A stretch of 64,000 nucleotides of DNA, from the NCBI RefSeq assembly GCF_001730305.1, contig NZ_MIJY01000004.1, positions 49,853 to 113,852 of the forward strand, given 5' to 3'. Positions 11,138-19,736 of the stretch are shown in pieces. Source of the stretch: Enterococcus termitis. GTDB lineage: Bacteria > Bacillota > Bacilli > Lactobacillales > Enterococcaceae. Both the position numbers and the translations under genes were made by a program. The notes under the pieces are model-generated. The model saw only the letters and a list, made by a program, of their open reading frames with translations. It had not been told where the DNA came from and ran no database searches. Positions within the stretch are counted from its first letter, which is position 1, and every line of letters starts with the position of its first letter.

Positions 11138-11503
11138 ATGGCTCGTATTGCAGGAGTAGACATCCCTCGTGATAAACGTGTAGTAATTTCACTTACTTAT
11201 ATTTATGGTATTGGAAACACTACAGCTAAACAAGTATTAGCAAACGTTGGCGTATCTGAAGATATTCGCGTTCGTGACTTAACAAACGAACAAACAGATG
11301 CGATCCGTGCGGAAATTGATAAGTTAAAAGTTGAAGGGGATCTTCGTCGTGAAGTGAACTTGAACATCAAACGTTTGATGGAAATCGGTTCTTACCGTGG
11401 AATTCGTCATCGTCGTGGATTACCAACTCGTGGACAAAACACGAAAAATAATGCACGTACTCGTAAAGGCCCAGCTCGTACTGTAGCAGGCAAGAAAAAA
11501 TAA
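11138..11503 (+). CDS. rpsM: 30S ribosomal protein S13
   Basis: A 121-residue S13 ([15 protein letters not shown]) with the helix-two-turn-helix region [10 protein letters not shown] and the basic C-terminal tail [16 protein letters not shown] that reaches P-site tRNA. AGGAGGTG precedes the ATG. Nothing unusual was seen. Confidence 0.98.
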   Translation: MARIAGVDIPRDKRVVISLTYIYGIGNTTAKQVLANVGVSEDIRVRDLTNEQTDAIRAEIDKLKVEGDLRREVNLNIKRLMEIGSYRGIRHRRGLPTRGQNTKNNARTRKGPARTVAGKKK

Positions 11504-11530
11504 TTCCTAAGTGAAGGAGGTTAGATCTTC

Positions 11531-11920
11531 ATGGCAGCAAAAAAAGTTAGTCGTAAACGCCGTGTGAAAAAGAATATAGAAGCTGGAGTTGCACATATCC
11601 ATTCTACATTCAATAATACAATTGTAATGATTACTGATACTCATGGAAATGCTTTAGCATGGTCATCAGCAGGATCATTAGGTTTCAAAGGAAGCAAAAA
11701 ATCAACACCGTTTGCAGCTCAAATGGCCGCAGAAGCTGCAACTAAAGCAGCACAAGAACACGGACTTAAAACTGTTGATGTAACAGTTAAAGGACCAGGT
11801 TCTGGACGTGAAGCAGCGATTCGTTCATTGCAAGCAACAGGTTTAGAAGTGACTGCAATTCGTGACGTGACTCCAGTTCCTCATAATGGATGCCGCCCTC
11901 CAAAACGCCGTCGTGTTTAA
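11531..11920 (+). CDS. rpsK: 30S ribosomal protein S11
   Basis: A 129-residue S11 with [18 protein letters not shown] and the C-terminal [18 protein letters not shown] motif. It lines the mRNA exit platform with S7 and S18. GAAGGAGG precedes it by standard spacing, and rpoA follows after 80 bp. Confidence 0.98.
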   Translation: MAAKKVSRKRRVKKNIEAGVAHIHSTFNNTIVMITDTHGNALAWSSAGSLGFKGSKKSTPFAAQMAAEAATKAAQEHGLKTVDVTVKGPGSGREAAIRSLQATGLEVTAIRDVTPVPHNGCRPPKRRRV

Positions 11921-12000
11921 TGAGTGCCACTCATTCTGAGTTTGAATCAAGAACGTCATTGAACAAGACACTTTTCGTTTTGAAAGGGGTATAGATAAGA

Positions 12001-12939
12001 ATGATTGAATTTGAAAAACCAAGAATCGAAAAAATTGATGAGAATAGAGATTATGGCAAGTTCGTCGTTGAACCACTGGAAAGAGGTTACGGGACTACTT
12101 TAGGTAATTCTCTACGTCGTATTTTATTATCTTCTTTACCAGGAGCCGCTATTACTAATATTCAGATCGATGGTGTGCTACATGAATTCTCTACTATCAA
12201 AGGTGTTAGAGAAGACGTAACGCAAATCATTTTGAATATCAAAGGTCTAGCTTTAAAGCTTTATGCAGAAGAAGAAAAAACCCTTGAGATCGATATTACA
12301 GGACCTGCTACAGTAACTGCTGGCGATATTATCGTTGACAGCGATGTTGAGATCTTGAATAAAGATTTAGTTATCTGTAGTGTCTCTGAAGGAGCTACTT
12401 TCCATGCTCGCTTAACAGTGAAACCTGGTCGTGGCTATGTTCAAGCAGACGAAAACAAAAAGGAAGATATGCCGATTGGTGTTCTCCCTGTTGATTCCAT
12501 CTATACACCAGTTCGCCGTGTGAACTACCAAGTAGAAAACACTCGTGTTGGTCGTCGTGATGATTTCGACAAATTAACAATGGAAATATGGACTGATGGT
12601 TCAATCATTCCTCAAGAAGCTCTTAGCTTAGCTGCTAAGATCATGACGGAGCATTTAGACATCTTTGTAAATCTTACTGATGAAGCGAAAAACGCTGAAA
12701 TCATGGTTGAAAAAGAAGAAACACAAAAAGAAAAAATGTTAGAAATGACCATCGAAGAACTAGACTTGTCTGTTCGTTCATACAACTGTTTAAAACGTGC
12801 AGGAATTAACACTGTACAGGAACTTACAAATAAATCTGAACCAGAAATGATCAAAGTACGTAATTTAGGTCGTAAATCTCTTGAAGAGGTTAAACTAAAA
12901 CTACATGATTTAGGTTTAGGCTTACGTAAAGACGATTAA
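12001..12939 (+). CDS. rpoA: RNA polymerase alpha subunit
   Basis: A 312-residue alpha subunit. The N-terminal assembly domain (residues about 1-230) includes [23 protein letters not shown]. After a charged linker, the C-terminal domain (about 245-305) with [17 protein letters not shown] and [11 protein letters not shown] contacts UP elements and activators. Co-transcription with ribosomal genes is the normal arrangement. Confidence 0.98.
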   Translation: MIEFEKPRIEKIDENRDYGKFVVEPLERGYGTTLGNSLRRILLSSLPGAAITNIQIDGVLHEFSTIKGVREDVTQIILNIKGLALKLYAEEEKTLEIDITGPATVTAGDIIVDSDVEILNKDLVICSVSEGATFHARLTVKPGRGYVQADENKKEDMPIGVLPVDSIYTPVRRVNYQVENTRVGRRDDFDKLTMEIWTDGSIIPQEALSLAAKIMTEHLDIFVNLTDEAKNAEIMVEKEETQKEKMLEMTIEELDLSVRSYNCLKRAGINTVQELTNKSEPEMIKVRNLGRKSLEEVKLKLHDLGLGLRKDD

Positions 12940-12966
12940 TACTTTTTACGAAGGAGGAAAACCAAC

Positions 12967-13350
12967 GTGGGTTATCGTAAATTAGGACGTACATCAAGCC
13001 AACGTAAGGCTATGTTACGTGACTTAACTACTGATTTAATTATCAACGAACGTATCGTTACAACTGAAGCTCGTGCGAAGGAAATTCGTTCAACTACAGA
13101 AAAAATGATTACTTTAGGCAAACGTGGAGATCTTCATGCTCGTCGTCAAGCAGCTACATTTGTACGAAATGAAGTTGCAAGCGTACGTGAAGAAAACGAA
13201 GCTATTGTTGTTGAATCTGCTTTACAAAAATTATTCAATGATTTAGCACCTCGTTATGCTGAACGTCAAGGTGGTTACACTCGTATCTTGAAGACAGAAC
13301 CAAGACGCGGAGATGCAGCACCAATGGTAATTATCGAATTTGTTAAATAA
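12967..13350 (+). CDS. rplQ: 50S ribosomal protein L17
   Basis: A 127-residue L17 read from GTG 12967 after GAAGGAGG. It contains [14 protein letters not shown] and ends ...[10 protein letters not shown]. It is the last gene of the alpha operon, followed by an L17 downstream element and a terminator. Confidence 0.98.
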   Translation: MGYRKLGRTSSQRKAMLRDLTTDLIINERIVTTEARAKEIRSTTEKMITLGKRGDLHARRQAATFVRNEVASVREENEAIVVESALQKLFNDLAPRYAERQGGYTRILKTEPRRGDAAPMVIIEFVK

Positions 13351-13388
13351 TCAAACTATACCGTCACTTTATAGATGATTCTTTTAGA

Positions 13389-13477
13389 GTGTTATGATGT
13401 TGGAGGCGACTCCTAGTCTAGCTCAACGCTTTCTCTGCTGAATTACTGATTCAGCAGAGAAGCACTCATCATAGTAT
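13389..13477 (+). ncRNA. L17 downstream element (3' UTR RNA)
   Basis: Directly after rplQ the sequence folds as a three-way junction. The closing stem is TGTTATGATG with CATCATAGTA (13390-13399 and 13467-13476, with G-U pairs). One hairpin is GGAG-GCGA-CTCC (13402-13413), capped by a GNRA tetraloop. The other is an 11-bp stem TCTCTGCTGAA/TTCAGCAGAGA (13432-13460). The L17 downstream element is a known conserved structure found after rplQ in lactic acid bacteria and Listeria, and position and shape match. The assignment is by eye, and the element's function is unknown. Confidence 0.75.
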
Positions 13478-13493
13478 AAGGTGTATTTTTTTG

Positions 13494-13520
13494 CCCTGGG
13501 AATATTCTTAGGGTTTTTTT
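13494..13520 (+). terminator. Terminator of the alpha operon
   Basis: CCCTGGGAA-TA-TTCTTAGGG, a GC-topped stem with two G-T pairs, followed by seven T (13514-13520). It closes the ribosomal supercluster just after the L17 downstream element. Confidence 0.85.
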
Positions 13521-13557
13521 GTTATTAAAATGCATAAAAATTTGTCTTGTTATGTTA

Positions 13558-13586
13558 TTGCATCTGTGTGTAATCTTTAGTATACT
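13558..13586 (+). promoter_or_regulatory. Promoter for the permease/amidohydrolase pair
   Basis: TTGCAT (13558-13563), a 17-bp spacer and TATACT (13581-13586) lie 54 bp before the permease start at 13641. Confidence 0.7.
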
Positions 13587-13640
13587 TTTATTAGTCGGAA
13601 TTTTCTGACAAAATAAAAAGGAGCTTAAAGGGGGAAGATT

Positions 13641-14843
13641 ATGGCACAGATGACGGCATTTACTTTATTAATGGGAATTTTATACATAGGAGACGTTGTA
13701 TCAAGTAAAACAAAAGCCTGGGTTTCATCTGTTTTTGTTTGTGCAGTACTGTTTGTTATTGGTTATTGGACTTTTTTTCCAGAAAATATTGTTGAGATCG
13801 CGGGAATTCCAGCAGTAGTTGCGACATTATTGATGTATTTATTGATTACGAATATGGGAACGCTGTTATCGATCAAAGAATTAGCGAACCAATGGAAAAC
13901 GATCGTTATCACTCTTTCTGGTATTTTAGGTATTGTTGTCGTATTGCTGACGGTGGGATCATTCGTTTTCGATCTAAAAACAGTTTTGGTGGCTGTTCCG
14001 CCGTTAGTTGGTGGAGTGGTATCTTCATTGATCATGTCTGAAGCAGCTCAGACAGCCGGTTTGACTTCGTTATCAGTATTAGCCATTTTGATTTATGTCA
14101 TGCAGGGATTTGCAGGCTATCCACTAACGTCGATCATGCTAAAAAAAGAAGGAAAACGAATGCTTGAAAAGTATCGTAGTGGCGAATGGACCCCTGTTCA
14201 TGAACAAGAAAATGATCAAAGTAAGTTACGTGACGAAGAGATACCCAGCTTGTTTAAGACTGTTCCTAAAAAATACCACACTGATTTTTCAAGAATCTTT
14301 CGTTTAGCCATCGTAGCATTGGTTGCCTATTATGTTTCTGTTTGGTGTGCACCATTTGTATCGATTAGTCCATTTGTACTTTGTTTATTTTTCGGAGTTG
14401 TTGCATCTTCACTAGGTCTTTTAGAAAAGCAGCCGTTAAAAAAAGCGAATAGTTTTGGATTTGCAATTTTAGGATTGATGCTGTTTATCTTTGATGGTTT
14501 AAAGAAAGCAACACCGGAAATGCTTGAAGAATTACTATTACCGATGGTCGGTATTATTCTTATTGGTGTGATTGGCATGTATGTCTTTTCAGCAGTTGTT
14601 GGAAGAATTCTAGGTGTCAGTAAAGAAATGGCATTTGCGGTCTCTTTAACGGCCTTATATGGCTTTCCAGCGGATTATATCATTACCAACGAAGTCATTC
14701 AGTCATTGACTGAAGATGAAAAGGAAAAAGAAGCCCTGACAAGTCATATGATGCCACCTATGTTAGTAGCTGGTTTTATAACAGTTACGATTGTATCAGT
14801 CGTATTGGCTGGAGTATTTTCAAGTATCTTATTAAGCTTATAG
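13641..14843 (+). CDS. Multi-pass membrane permease of unassigned substrate
   Basis: A 400-residue integral membrane protein with about ten hydrophobic segments split by a charged cytosolic loop near residues 170-215 (KKEGKRMLEKYRSGEW...). The stretch PPLVGGVVSSLIMSEAA sits in a re-entrant-like position and recalls glycine-rich loops of secondary carriers such as the glutamate:sodium symporters, but I cannot assign the family firmly. It has its own promoter, and an M20 amidohydrolase starts 15 bp after its stop. The pair therefore probably imports and cleaves an N-acyl amino acid or small peptide; this is inference from context. Confidence 0.75.
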   Translation: MAQMTAFTLLMGILYIGDVVSSKTKAWVSSVFVCAVLFVIGYWTFFPENIVEIAGIPAVVATLLMYLLITNMGTLLSIKELANQWKTIVITLSGILGIVVVLLTVGSFVFDLKTVLVAVPPLVGGVVSSLIMSEAAQTAGLTSLSVLAILIYVMQGFAGYPLTSIMLKKEGKRMLEKYRSGEWTPVHEQENDQSKLRDEEIPSLFKTVPKKYHTDFSRIFRLAIVALVAYYVSVWCAPFVSISPFVLCLFFGVVASSLGLLEKQPLKKANSFGFAILGLMLFIFDGLKKATPEMLEELLLPMVGIILIGVIGMYVFSAVVGRILGVSKEMAFAVSLTALYGFPADYIITNEVIQSLTEDEKEKEALTSHMMPPMLVAGFITVTIVSVVLAGVFSSILLSL

Positions 14844-14858
14844 AAATGAGGATCTAAA

Positions 14859-16028
14859 ATGAACGAATTAAAAGAGTTGATTCAAAAGCATAAAAACGAA
14901 ATGATCGCTTTTAGAAGAGATTTACATCAACATCCGGAGCTACAATTTGAAGAGTTTAGAACAACAGAAAAAGTTGCAGAAGCGTTAGATAAAATTGGGA
15001 TTCCTTACCGTAAGACAGAACCTACAGGCATTATTGCAGAACTGGTTGGTGGACAAGCTGGTAAGACAGTTGCTTTGCGGGCAGATATGGATGCACTCCC
15101 AGTTCAAGAATTGACGGAGGGTCTTTCATATAAATCATTAGAAGACGGCAAAATGCATGCATGTGGCCATGATGCACATACCGCAATGCTGTTGACAGCA
15201 GCGAAAGCATTGAAGGAAGTTCAATCACAAATCAAAGGAAGGGTTCGATTTATTTTCCAGCCATCAGAGGAAAATGCACAAGGAGCTAAAGCAATGGTCG
15301 CACAAGGAGCAGTAGACGGTGTAAACGATGTTTTCGGCATCCATATTTGGTCTCAGATGCTTTCTGGAACAGCCTCTTGTGTGGTGGGTTCGTCATTTGC
15401 ATCGGCAGATATTTTTTCGATCGATTTTAAAGGTCGCGGGGGTCATGGTGCAATGCCAGATGCCTGTGTAGATGCAGCTGTGATTGCTTCGTCATTTGTA
15501 ATGAATGTTCAAAACGTGGTTTCAAGAGAGACAAATCCATTAGATCCTGTTGTTGTGACTGTTGGTAAAATGAATGTGGGAACACGATTTAATGTGATTG
15601 CTGAAAATGCCCGTTTAGAAGGAACAGTACGTTGTTTTAGCATCGAGACACGTGATCGAGTAGAGAAGGCGTTAAAACGTTATGCTGAGCAAACTGCTGC
15701 GATGTATGGCGGAACGGCGGATGTAGTGTATGATTATGGTACGGTTCCTGTGATCAATGATGAAGCAGATGCCTTGTTTGCCCAAGCAATCATCAAAGAG
15801 AACTTTGGCGAATCTGCACTTATTCAAGAACCACCAACCACTGGCGGCGAAGATTTTAGCTACTTTACAGAAAATACACCTGGTTGTTTTGCGCTAGTTG
15901 GCTGCGGTAATCCCGAAAAAGATACGCAGTGGGCACATCATCATGGTAGATTCAATGTTGATGAAGAAGCGATGGAAATCGGAGCAGAATTATATGCACA
16001 ATATGCATTTGAATATTTGAATAAATGA
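14859..16028 (+). CDS. M20-family amidohydrolase (N-acyl-amino-acid/hippurate hydrolase type)
   Basis: A 389-residue metal-dependent hydrolase of the M20D type. Metal-site motifs are visible: RRDLHQHPELQFEE near the start, ADMDALPVQE, MHACGHDAHTAML (Cys/His ligands), PSEENAQGAK with the catalytic acid region, GRGGHGAMPD in the dimerisation lid, and a final HHHGRF. The family removes acyl groups from amino acids such as acetyl or benzoyl conjugates; N-acetyl-diaminopimelate deacetylases are close relatives. It is 15 bp after the permease and followed by a strong hairpin. Substrate unknown. Confidence 0.9.
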   Translation: MNELKELIQKHKNEMIAFRRDLHQHPELQFEEFRTTEKVAEALDKIGIPYRKTEPTGIIAELVGGQAGKTVALRADMDALPVQELTEGLSYKSLEDGKMHACGHDAHTAMLLTAAKALKEVQSQIKGRVRFIFQPSEENAQGAKAMVAQGAVDGVNDVFGIHIWSQMLSGTASCVVGSSFASADIFSIDFKGRGGHGAMPDACVDAAVIASSFVMNVQNVVSRETNPLDPVVVTVGKMNVGTRFNVIAENARLEGTVRCFSIETRDRVEKALKRYAEQTAAMYGGTADVVYDYGTVPVINDEADALFAQAIIKENFGESALIQEPPTTGGEDFSYFTENTPGCFALVGCGNPEKDTQWAHHHGRFNVDEEAMEIGAELYAQYAFEYLNK

Positions 16029-16104
16029 GAACAAGGTTTCAAAGAAAGTGAAATCTATAAAGTAGAAAAAGAGCAACAGTGATATAGTACATTAGATTGT
16101 AGGG

Positions 16105-16161
16105 TATAAAAGTCATGGATAATCGTTAGAAGTAATCTGATGATTATCTATGACTTTTATA
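16105..16161. terminator. Long hairpin after the amidohydrolase gene
   Basis: Arms at 16105-16124 and 16142-16161 pair over 20 bp with a single G-T pair around a 17-nt loop. The T-run is part of the stem (TTTTATA), so it could terminate in either direction. The rest of the 299-bp gap holds only the ecfA promoter. Confidence 0.65.
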
Positions 16162-16228
16162 TATTAGTAAAGTGATTAAAAAAACTTCCTGTCTTGACAG
16201 ATTAGAATACCCATAGTGCTCCTTATTT

Positions 16229-16237
16229 TGTTATAAT
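16229..16237 (+). promoter_or_regulatory. Extended -10 promoter for ecfA1
   Basis: TGTTATAAT, an extended -10 element, lies about 90 bp upstream of ecfA1. A perfect TTGACA at 16194 is 32 bp from it, too far to act as its -35 box. The roughly 80-nt leader shows no riboswitch I recognise. Confidence 0.55.
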
Positions 16238-16327
16238 AGAGAATAGTGCAGAGGAAAGAATAGATAATTGAAAAAGCACTGATTTTTTGTTAGTGTTAGT
16301 AAGACTAAATAATCGAGGGAGTACGCG

Positions 16328-17167
16328 ATGCAACCGATAATTGAATTAAAAAATATCAAGTTTAGCTATCAGCCCGAAGATGCCTCTCCCGCTTTGAACG
16401 ATGTATCTTTTTCCATCCAACAAGGTGAGTGGATAGCAATTATTGGGCATAATGGCTCAGGAAAATCAACGTTGGCTAAAACGATCAATGGATTATTGCT
16501 ACCGGAAGCTGGTAGTATTTCTGTTGGCGGAAAAGTATTAAACGAAGAGAATGTGTGGGAGATCAGACGAATGGTTGGAATGGTTTTTCAAAATCCAGAT
16601 AATCAATTTGTTGGATCGACTGTAGAAGACGATGTGGCATTTGGCTTGGAGAATCAAGGAATTCCTCGTGAAGAAATGCTTGTTAGAGTGAAAGATGCAT
16701 TAGAGAAGGTACGGATGGATTCATTTGCGACACGTGAGCCTGCACGACTGTCTGGTGGACAAAAACAACGAGTGGCGATTGCTGGTGTTGTAGCGCTGCG
16801 CCCGGACATTATTATTTTAGATGAGGCCACAAGTATGCTGGACCCGGAAGGTAGAGAAGAAGTAATCTCGACAATCAAAAAAATCAAAGAAGAAAGCAAT
16901 TTGACTGTGATCTCGATCACACATGATATTGACGAAGCGGCAAATGCGAATAAGATATTAGTCATGAAACAAGGAGAATTGGTGAAAGAAGGCACACCTG
17001 CCGAAATTTTTTCTGCTGGGACAGAATTAGTGCAAATGGGGCTGGATCTACCATTTCCAGAAAAATTAAAAATTGCTTTAAAAGAACGTGGGATTGTTGT
17101 GCCTGATGAATATTTGACCGAAGAAAGGATGGTGGATTGGTTATGGACATCCGTTTTGAACAAGTAG
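16328..17167 (+). CDS. ecfA1: ECF transporter ATPase EcfA1
   Basis: A 279-residue ABC ATPase of the energy-coupling-factor module, which powers import of vitamins (riboflavin, folate, biotin, thiamin) and metals through interchangeable S components. Walker [10 protein letters not shown] (near residue 39), Q-loop [14 protein letters not shown] typical of CbiO/EcfA, signature [12 protein letters not shown] and Walker [14 protein letters not shown] are present. Its 3' end overlaps ecfA2 by 25 bp. No S component is encoded nearby, consistent with a shared group II module. Confidence 0.97.
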   Translation: MQPIIELKNIKFSYQPEDASPALNDVSFSIQQGEWIAIIGHNGSGKSTLAKTINGLLLPEAGSISVGGKVLNEENVWEIRRMVGMVFQNPDNQFVGSTVEDDVAFGLENQGIPREEMLVRVKDALEKVRMDSFATREPARLSGGQKQRVAIAGVVALRPDIIILDEATSMLDPEGREEVISTIKKIKEESNLTVISITHDIDEAANANKILVMKQGELVKEGTPAEIFSAGTELVQMGLDLPFPEKLKIALKERGIVVPDEYLTEERMVDWLWTSVLNK

Positions 17168-18009
17168 ATTTTACGTACCAGCCGAATACACCATTTGAAC
17201 AACGGGCTTTATTCGATTTGAATTTAACGATAGAAGATGGTTCGTATACGGCGATCGTTGGACATACAGGAAGCGGCAAATCGACATTGCTTCAGCACTT
17301 AAATGCGTTAGTTAAACCGACAAAGGGAAAAGTGATGATCGGTGATCGAACAATCATTCCTGAAACCAATAATAAAAATTTAAAACCGATTCGAAAAAAA
17401 GTTGGTATCGTTTTTCAGTTTCCAGAAGCTCAATTATTTGAAGAAACAGTTGAAAAAGATATTGCTTTTGGACCTAAAAATTTCGGTATTACGGATGAAG
17501 AAGGGAAACGTTTGGCCAAAGAGATGTTGAATCTTGTTGGTCTTGATGATAGCTATTTAGAGCGTTCACCGTTTGAATTATCTGGAGGACAGATGCGCCG
17601 AGTTGCTATTGCCGGTGCTTTAGCAATGGAGCCAGAAGTTTTAGTTTTAGATGAGCCTACAGCAGGACTAGATCCACAAGGGCGCAAGGAAATGATGGAG
17701 ATGTTCCAACAACTTCATGAACAGCGTGGAATGACGATCGTCTTAGTGACTCATTTAATGGACGATGTGGCTAATTATGCTAATCATGTGATCGTGCTGG
17801 AAAAGGGGAGAATCGTTAAAGCTGGAACACCGCAAGTCGTTTTTTCAGATATCGATTGGTTGAAGGAAAAGCAGCTGGGAGTACCAACAGCCGCAGACTT
17901 TGCTGAAAAGCTGATAGCTAAGGGAATGTCATTTGAACAATTGCCTTTAACAGCTGAAGCATTAGCAGATGATTTATTAAAGGACTTAAAGGCAGGTGTT
18001 GACCTGTGA
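17143..18009 (+). CDS. ecfA2: ECF transporter ATPase EcfA2
   Basis: A 288-residue second ATPase of the ECF module. Walker [11 protein letters not shown]-loop [17 protein letters not shown], signature [13 protein letters not shown] and Walker [14 protein letters not shown] are intact. The chosen ATG 17143 ([14 protein letters not shown]) overlaps ecfA1 by 25 bp, with GGATGG as ribosome binding site. A TTG six bases upstream is possible but less likely. It pairs with EcfA1 as a heterodimer. Confidence 0.97.
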   Translation: MDIRFEQVDFTYQPNTPFEQRALFDLNLTIEDGSYTAIVGHTGSGKSTLLQHLNALVKPTKGKVMIGDRTIIPETNNKNLKPIRKKVGIVFQFPEAQLFEETVEKDIAFGPKNFGITDEEGKRLAKEMLNLVGLDDSYLERSPFELSGGQMRRVAIAGALAMEPEVLVLDEPTAGLDPQGRKEMMEMFQQLHEQRGMTIVLVTHLMDDVANYANHVIVLEKGRIVKAGTPQVVFSDIDWLKEKQLGVPTAADFAEKLIAKGMSFEQLPLTAEALADDLLKDLKAGVDL

Positions 18010-18803
18010 TGAATAAATTGATTTTTGGGCGATATATTCCGGGAGAATCGTTTATCCACACGATGGACCCACGAGCAAAGCTGATTGCTAGTTTTTATTT
18101 CATTGGCATTATATTCTTGGCAAATAACTGGCAGACATACGCTGTTTTAGCTCTATTTACGTTATTTGCGATTTTTTTATCGAAAGTCAATATTCGTTTC
18201 TTTATTCGCGGAATCAAACCGCTGATTTGGTTGATACTCTTTACTGTTGCATTGCAGATGCTGTTTACCCAAGGTGGAGAAGTCTATTTCAAGTGGGGGA
18301 TTTTCACGATCACGGAATTTGGTGTAATCAATGGCTTGTTTATTTTTTGCCGATTTGTGTTGATTATCTTTATGTCTACCTTATTGACATTAACTACACC
18401 GCCTCTTGATTTATCAGATGCAATCGAGTATCTGCTGCGCCCGTTGAAAGTGATTCGTTTTCCTGTACATGAAGTATCATTGATGCTGTCGATCGCGTTG
18501 CGTTTTGTACCGACCTTGATGGATGAGACAGAAAAAATCATGAACGCGCAACGTGCTAGAGGGGTGGATTTCGGTGAAGGAAACTTGATTCAAAAAATGA
18601 AGGCAGTTGTTCCTTTACTGATTCCCTTGTTTGTCAGCAGTTTTAACCGAGCTGAGGATCTAGCGACTGCCATGGAAGCTAGAGGATACCAAGGCGGAGA
18701 TGGACGGACAAAATACCGGATCTTACATTGGCATTTAAAAGATACTATTGTGATGCTGGCATTTGTGATCCTGACGGTTGTCTTGATTTTTATAAGAAGT
18801 TAG
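18009..18803 (+). CDS. ecfT: ECF transporter transmembrane subunit EcfT
   Basis: A 264-residue membrane subunit that couples the two ATPases to S components. Several hydrophobic helices precede the cytosolic coupling helices, which carry the A-R-G-type motifs NAQRARGVDF and EARGYQGG that bind EcfA1/A2. ATG 18009 overlaps the ecfA2 stop (TGATG); GTG 18006 is equally well placed from the AGGTG site and would add one residue. truA follows after 20 bp. Confidence 0.97.
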   Translation: MNKLIFGRYIPGESFIHTMDPRAKLIASFYFIGIIFLANNWQTYAVLALFTLFAIFLSKVNIRFFIRGIKPLIWLILFTVALQMLFTQGGEVYFKWGIFTITEFGVINGLFIFCRFVLIIFMSTLLTLTTPPLDLSDAIEYLLRPLKVIRFPVHEVSLMLSIALRFVPTLMDETEKIMNAQRARGVDFGEGNLIQKMKAVVPLLIPLFVSSFNRAEDLATAMEARGYQGGDGRTKYRILHWHLKDTIVMLAFVILTVVLIFIRS

Positions 18804-18823
18804 AAGTAAAGGTGGAAAAAGAA

Positions 18824-19570
18824 ATGCCGCGTTATAAAGCAGTGATTGCTTATGATGGAACAAATTTTAATGGTTTTCAAGTTCAACCAGATAAACGAAC
18901 GGTTCAAGGAGAATTTGAAAACACGTTACGAAAAATCAATAATGGCAAAACGATCACTATTTTTGGTTCAGGCCGAACAGATGCAGGCGTTCACGCTGAA
19001 GGACAAGTGATTCATTTTGATTATAGCCAAACGAGAGACTTAGAAAAAATGCGTTATGCATTAGATACACAAACGCCAAAGGATATTGCAGTAAAAAGTG
19101 TAGAGATTGTACAAGAGGATTTTCATGCTCGTTACCATGTGGTTGAAAAAACGTACTGTTTCCGTGTGGATATCGGTAAACCAAGAAGTCCGTTTAAACG
19201 ATTTTATGCCACTCATTTTCCTTATCCAATCGATACAGCTAAGATTCAGCGAGCATTGCCTGATTTATTGGGAACTCATGATTTTACCTCGTTTTGTGCA
19301 TCAGGTACAGAAATCGAGGATAAGGTTCGAACGATTTATGAGGCGAAGCTTGAGGTAAATGATGCAGAAAATGAATTGATTTTTACCTTTCGCGGAGATG
19401 GTTTTTTATACAAGATGATTCGAATTTTAGTAGGTACGTTACTTAAAATGGGTGCGGGGCGGATCGATGAAACAACGATCCCTCAGATTCTTGCTGCTAA
19501 AGACCGGAAGTTTGCTGGTCCAACGGCAAATCCGGAAGGCTTATACTTAGTTGAAGTAAAATATGAATAA
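18824..19570 (+). CDS. truA: tRNA pseudouridine synthase A
   Basis: A 248-residue enzyme that forms pseudouridine at positions 38-40 of tRNA. The catalytic aspartate is in GSGRTDAGVHAEGQ, and FRGDGFLYKMIRILVGTLL near the C-terminus is characteristic. ATG 18824 follows AAAGGTGG; upstream in-frame codons lie within ecfT. Linkage ecfA1-ecfA2-ecfT-truA is common in Firmicutes. Confidence 0.97.
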   Translation: MPRYKAVIAYDGTNFNGFQVQPDKRTVQGEFENTLRKINNGKTITIFGSGRTDAGVHAEGQVIHFDYSQTRDLEKMRYALDTQTPKDIAVKSVEIVQEDFHARYHVVEKTYCFRVDIGKPRSPFKRFYATHFPYPIDTAKIQRALPDLLGTHDFTSFCASGTEIEDKVRTIYEAKLEVNDAENELIFTFRGDGFLYKMIRILVGTLLKMGAGRIDETTIPQILAAKDRKFAGPTANPEGLYLVEVKYE

Positions 19571-19648
19571 ACGAAAATCAGGTCGGATACTTCATTCGTA
19601 CTCCAAATGTCAAGGATATGAATAAATGAAGCCTGCGACAAATAGAAC

Positions 19649-19680
19649 AAAAACCGCACAATGCATTGTGCGGTTTTTGT
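19649..19680. terminator. Bidirectional terminator between truA and the Mga-like gene
   Basis: CCGCACAATGCATTGTGCGG (19654-19673) is a perfect 20-bp palindrome flanked by an A-run on the left and T-run on the right. It can stop transcripts from both convergent genes. Confidence 0.9.
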
Positions 19681-19736
19681 TAAGTTAACAAGAAACACCA
19701 TAAGTAGTAGCTTTTAAAATATATTGAAAGCATTGT

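Noticed and set aside
16194..16199. Perfect TTGACA as the -35 box of the ecfA promoter
   Set aside because: It is 32 bp from the TATAAT, and no -10 box stands at 16-18 bp from it. The extended -10 alone is the better promoter.
16654..17202. 182-codon minus-strand open frame
   Set aside because: It lies antisense to ecfA1 and has no family features or suitable ribosome binding site. EcfA1 on the plus strand is certain.
19654..19673. 20-bp palindrome as a regulator binding site
   Set aside because: It is flanked by A- and T-runs between convergent genes, which is the plan of a bidirectional terminator.
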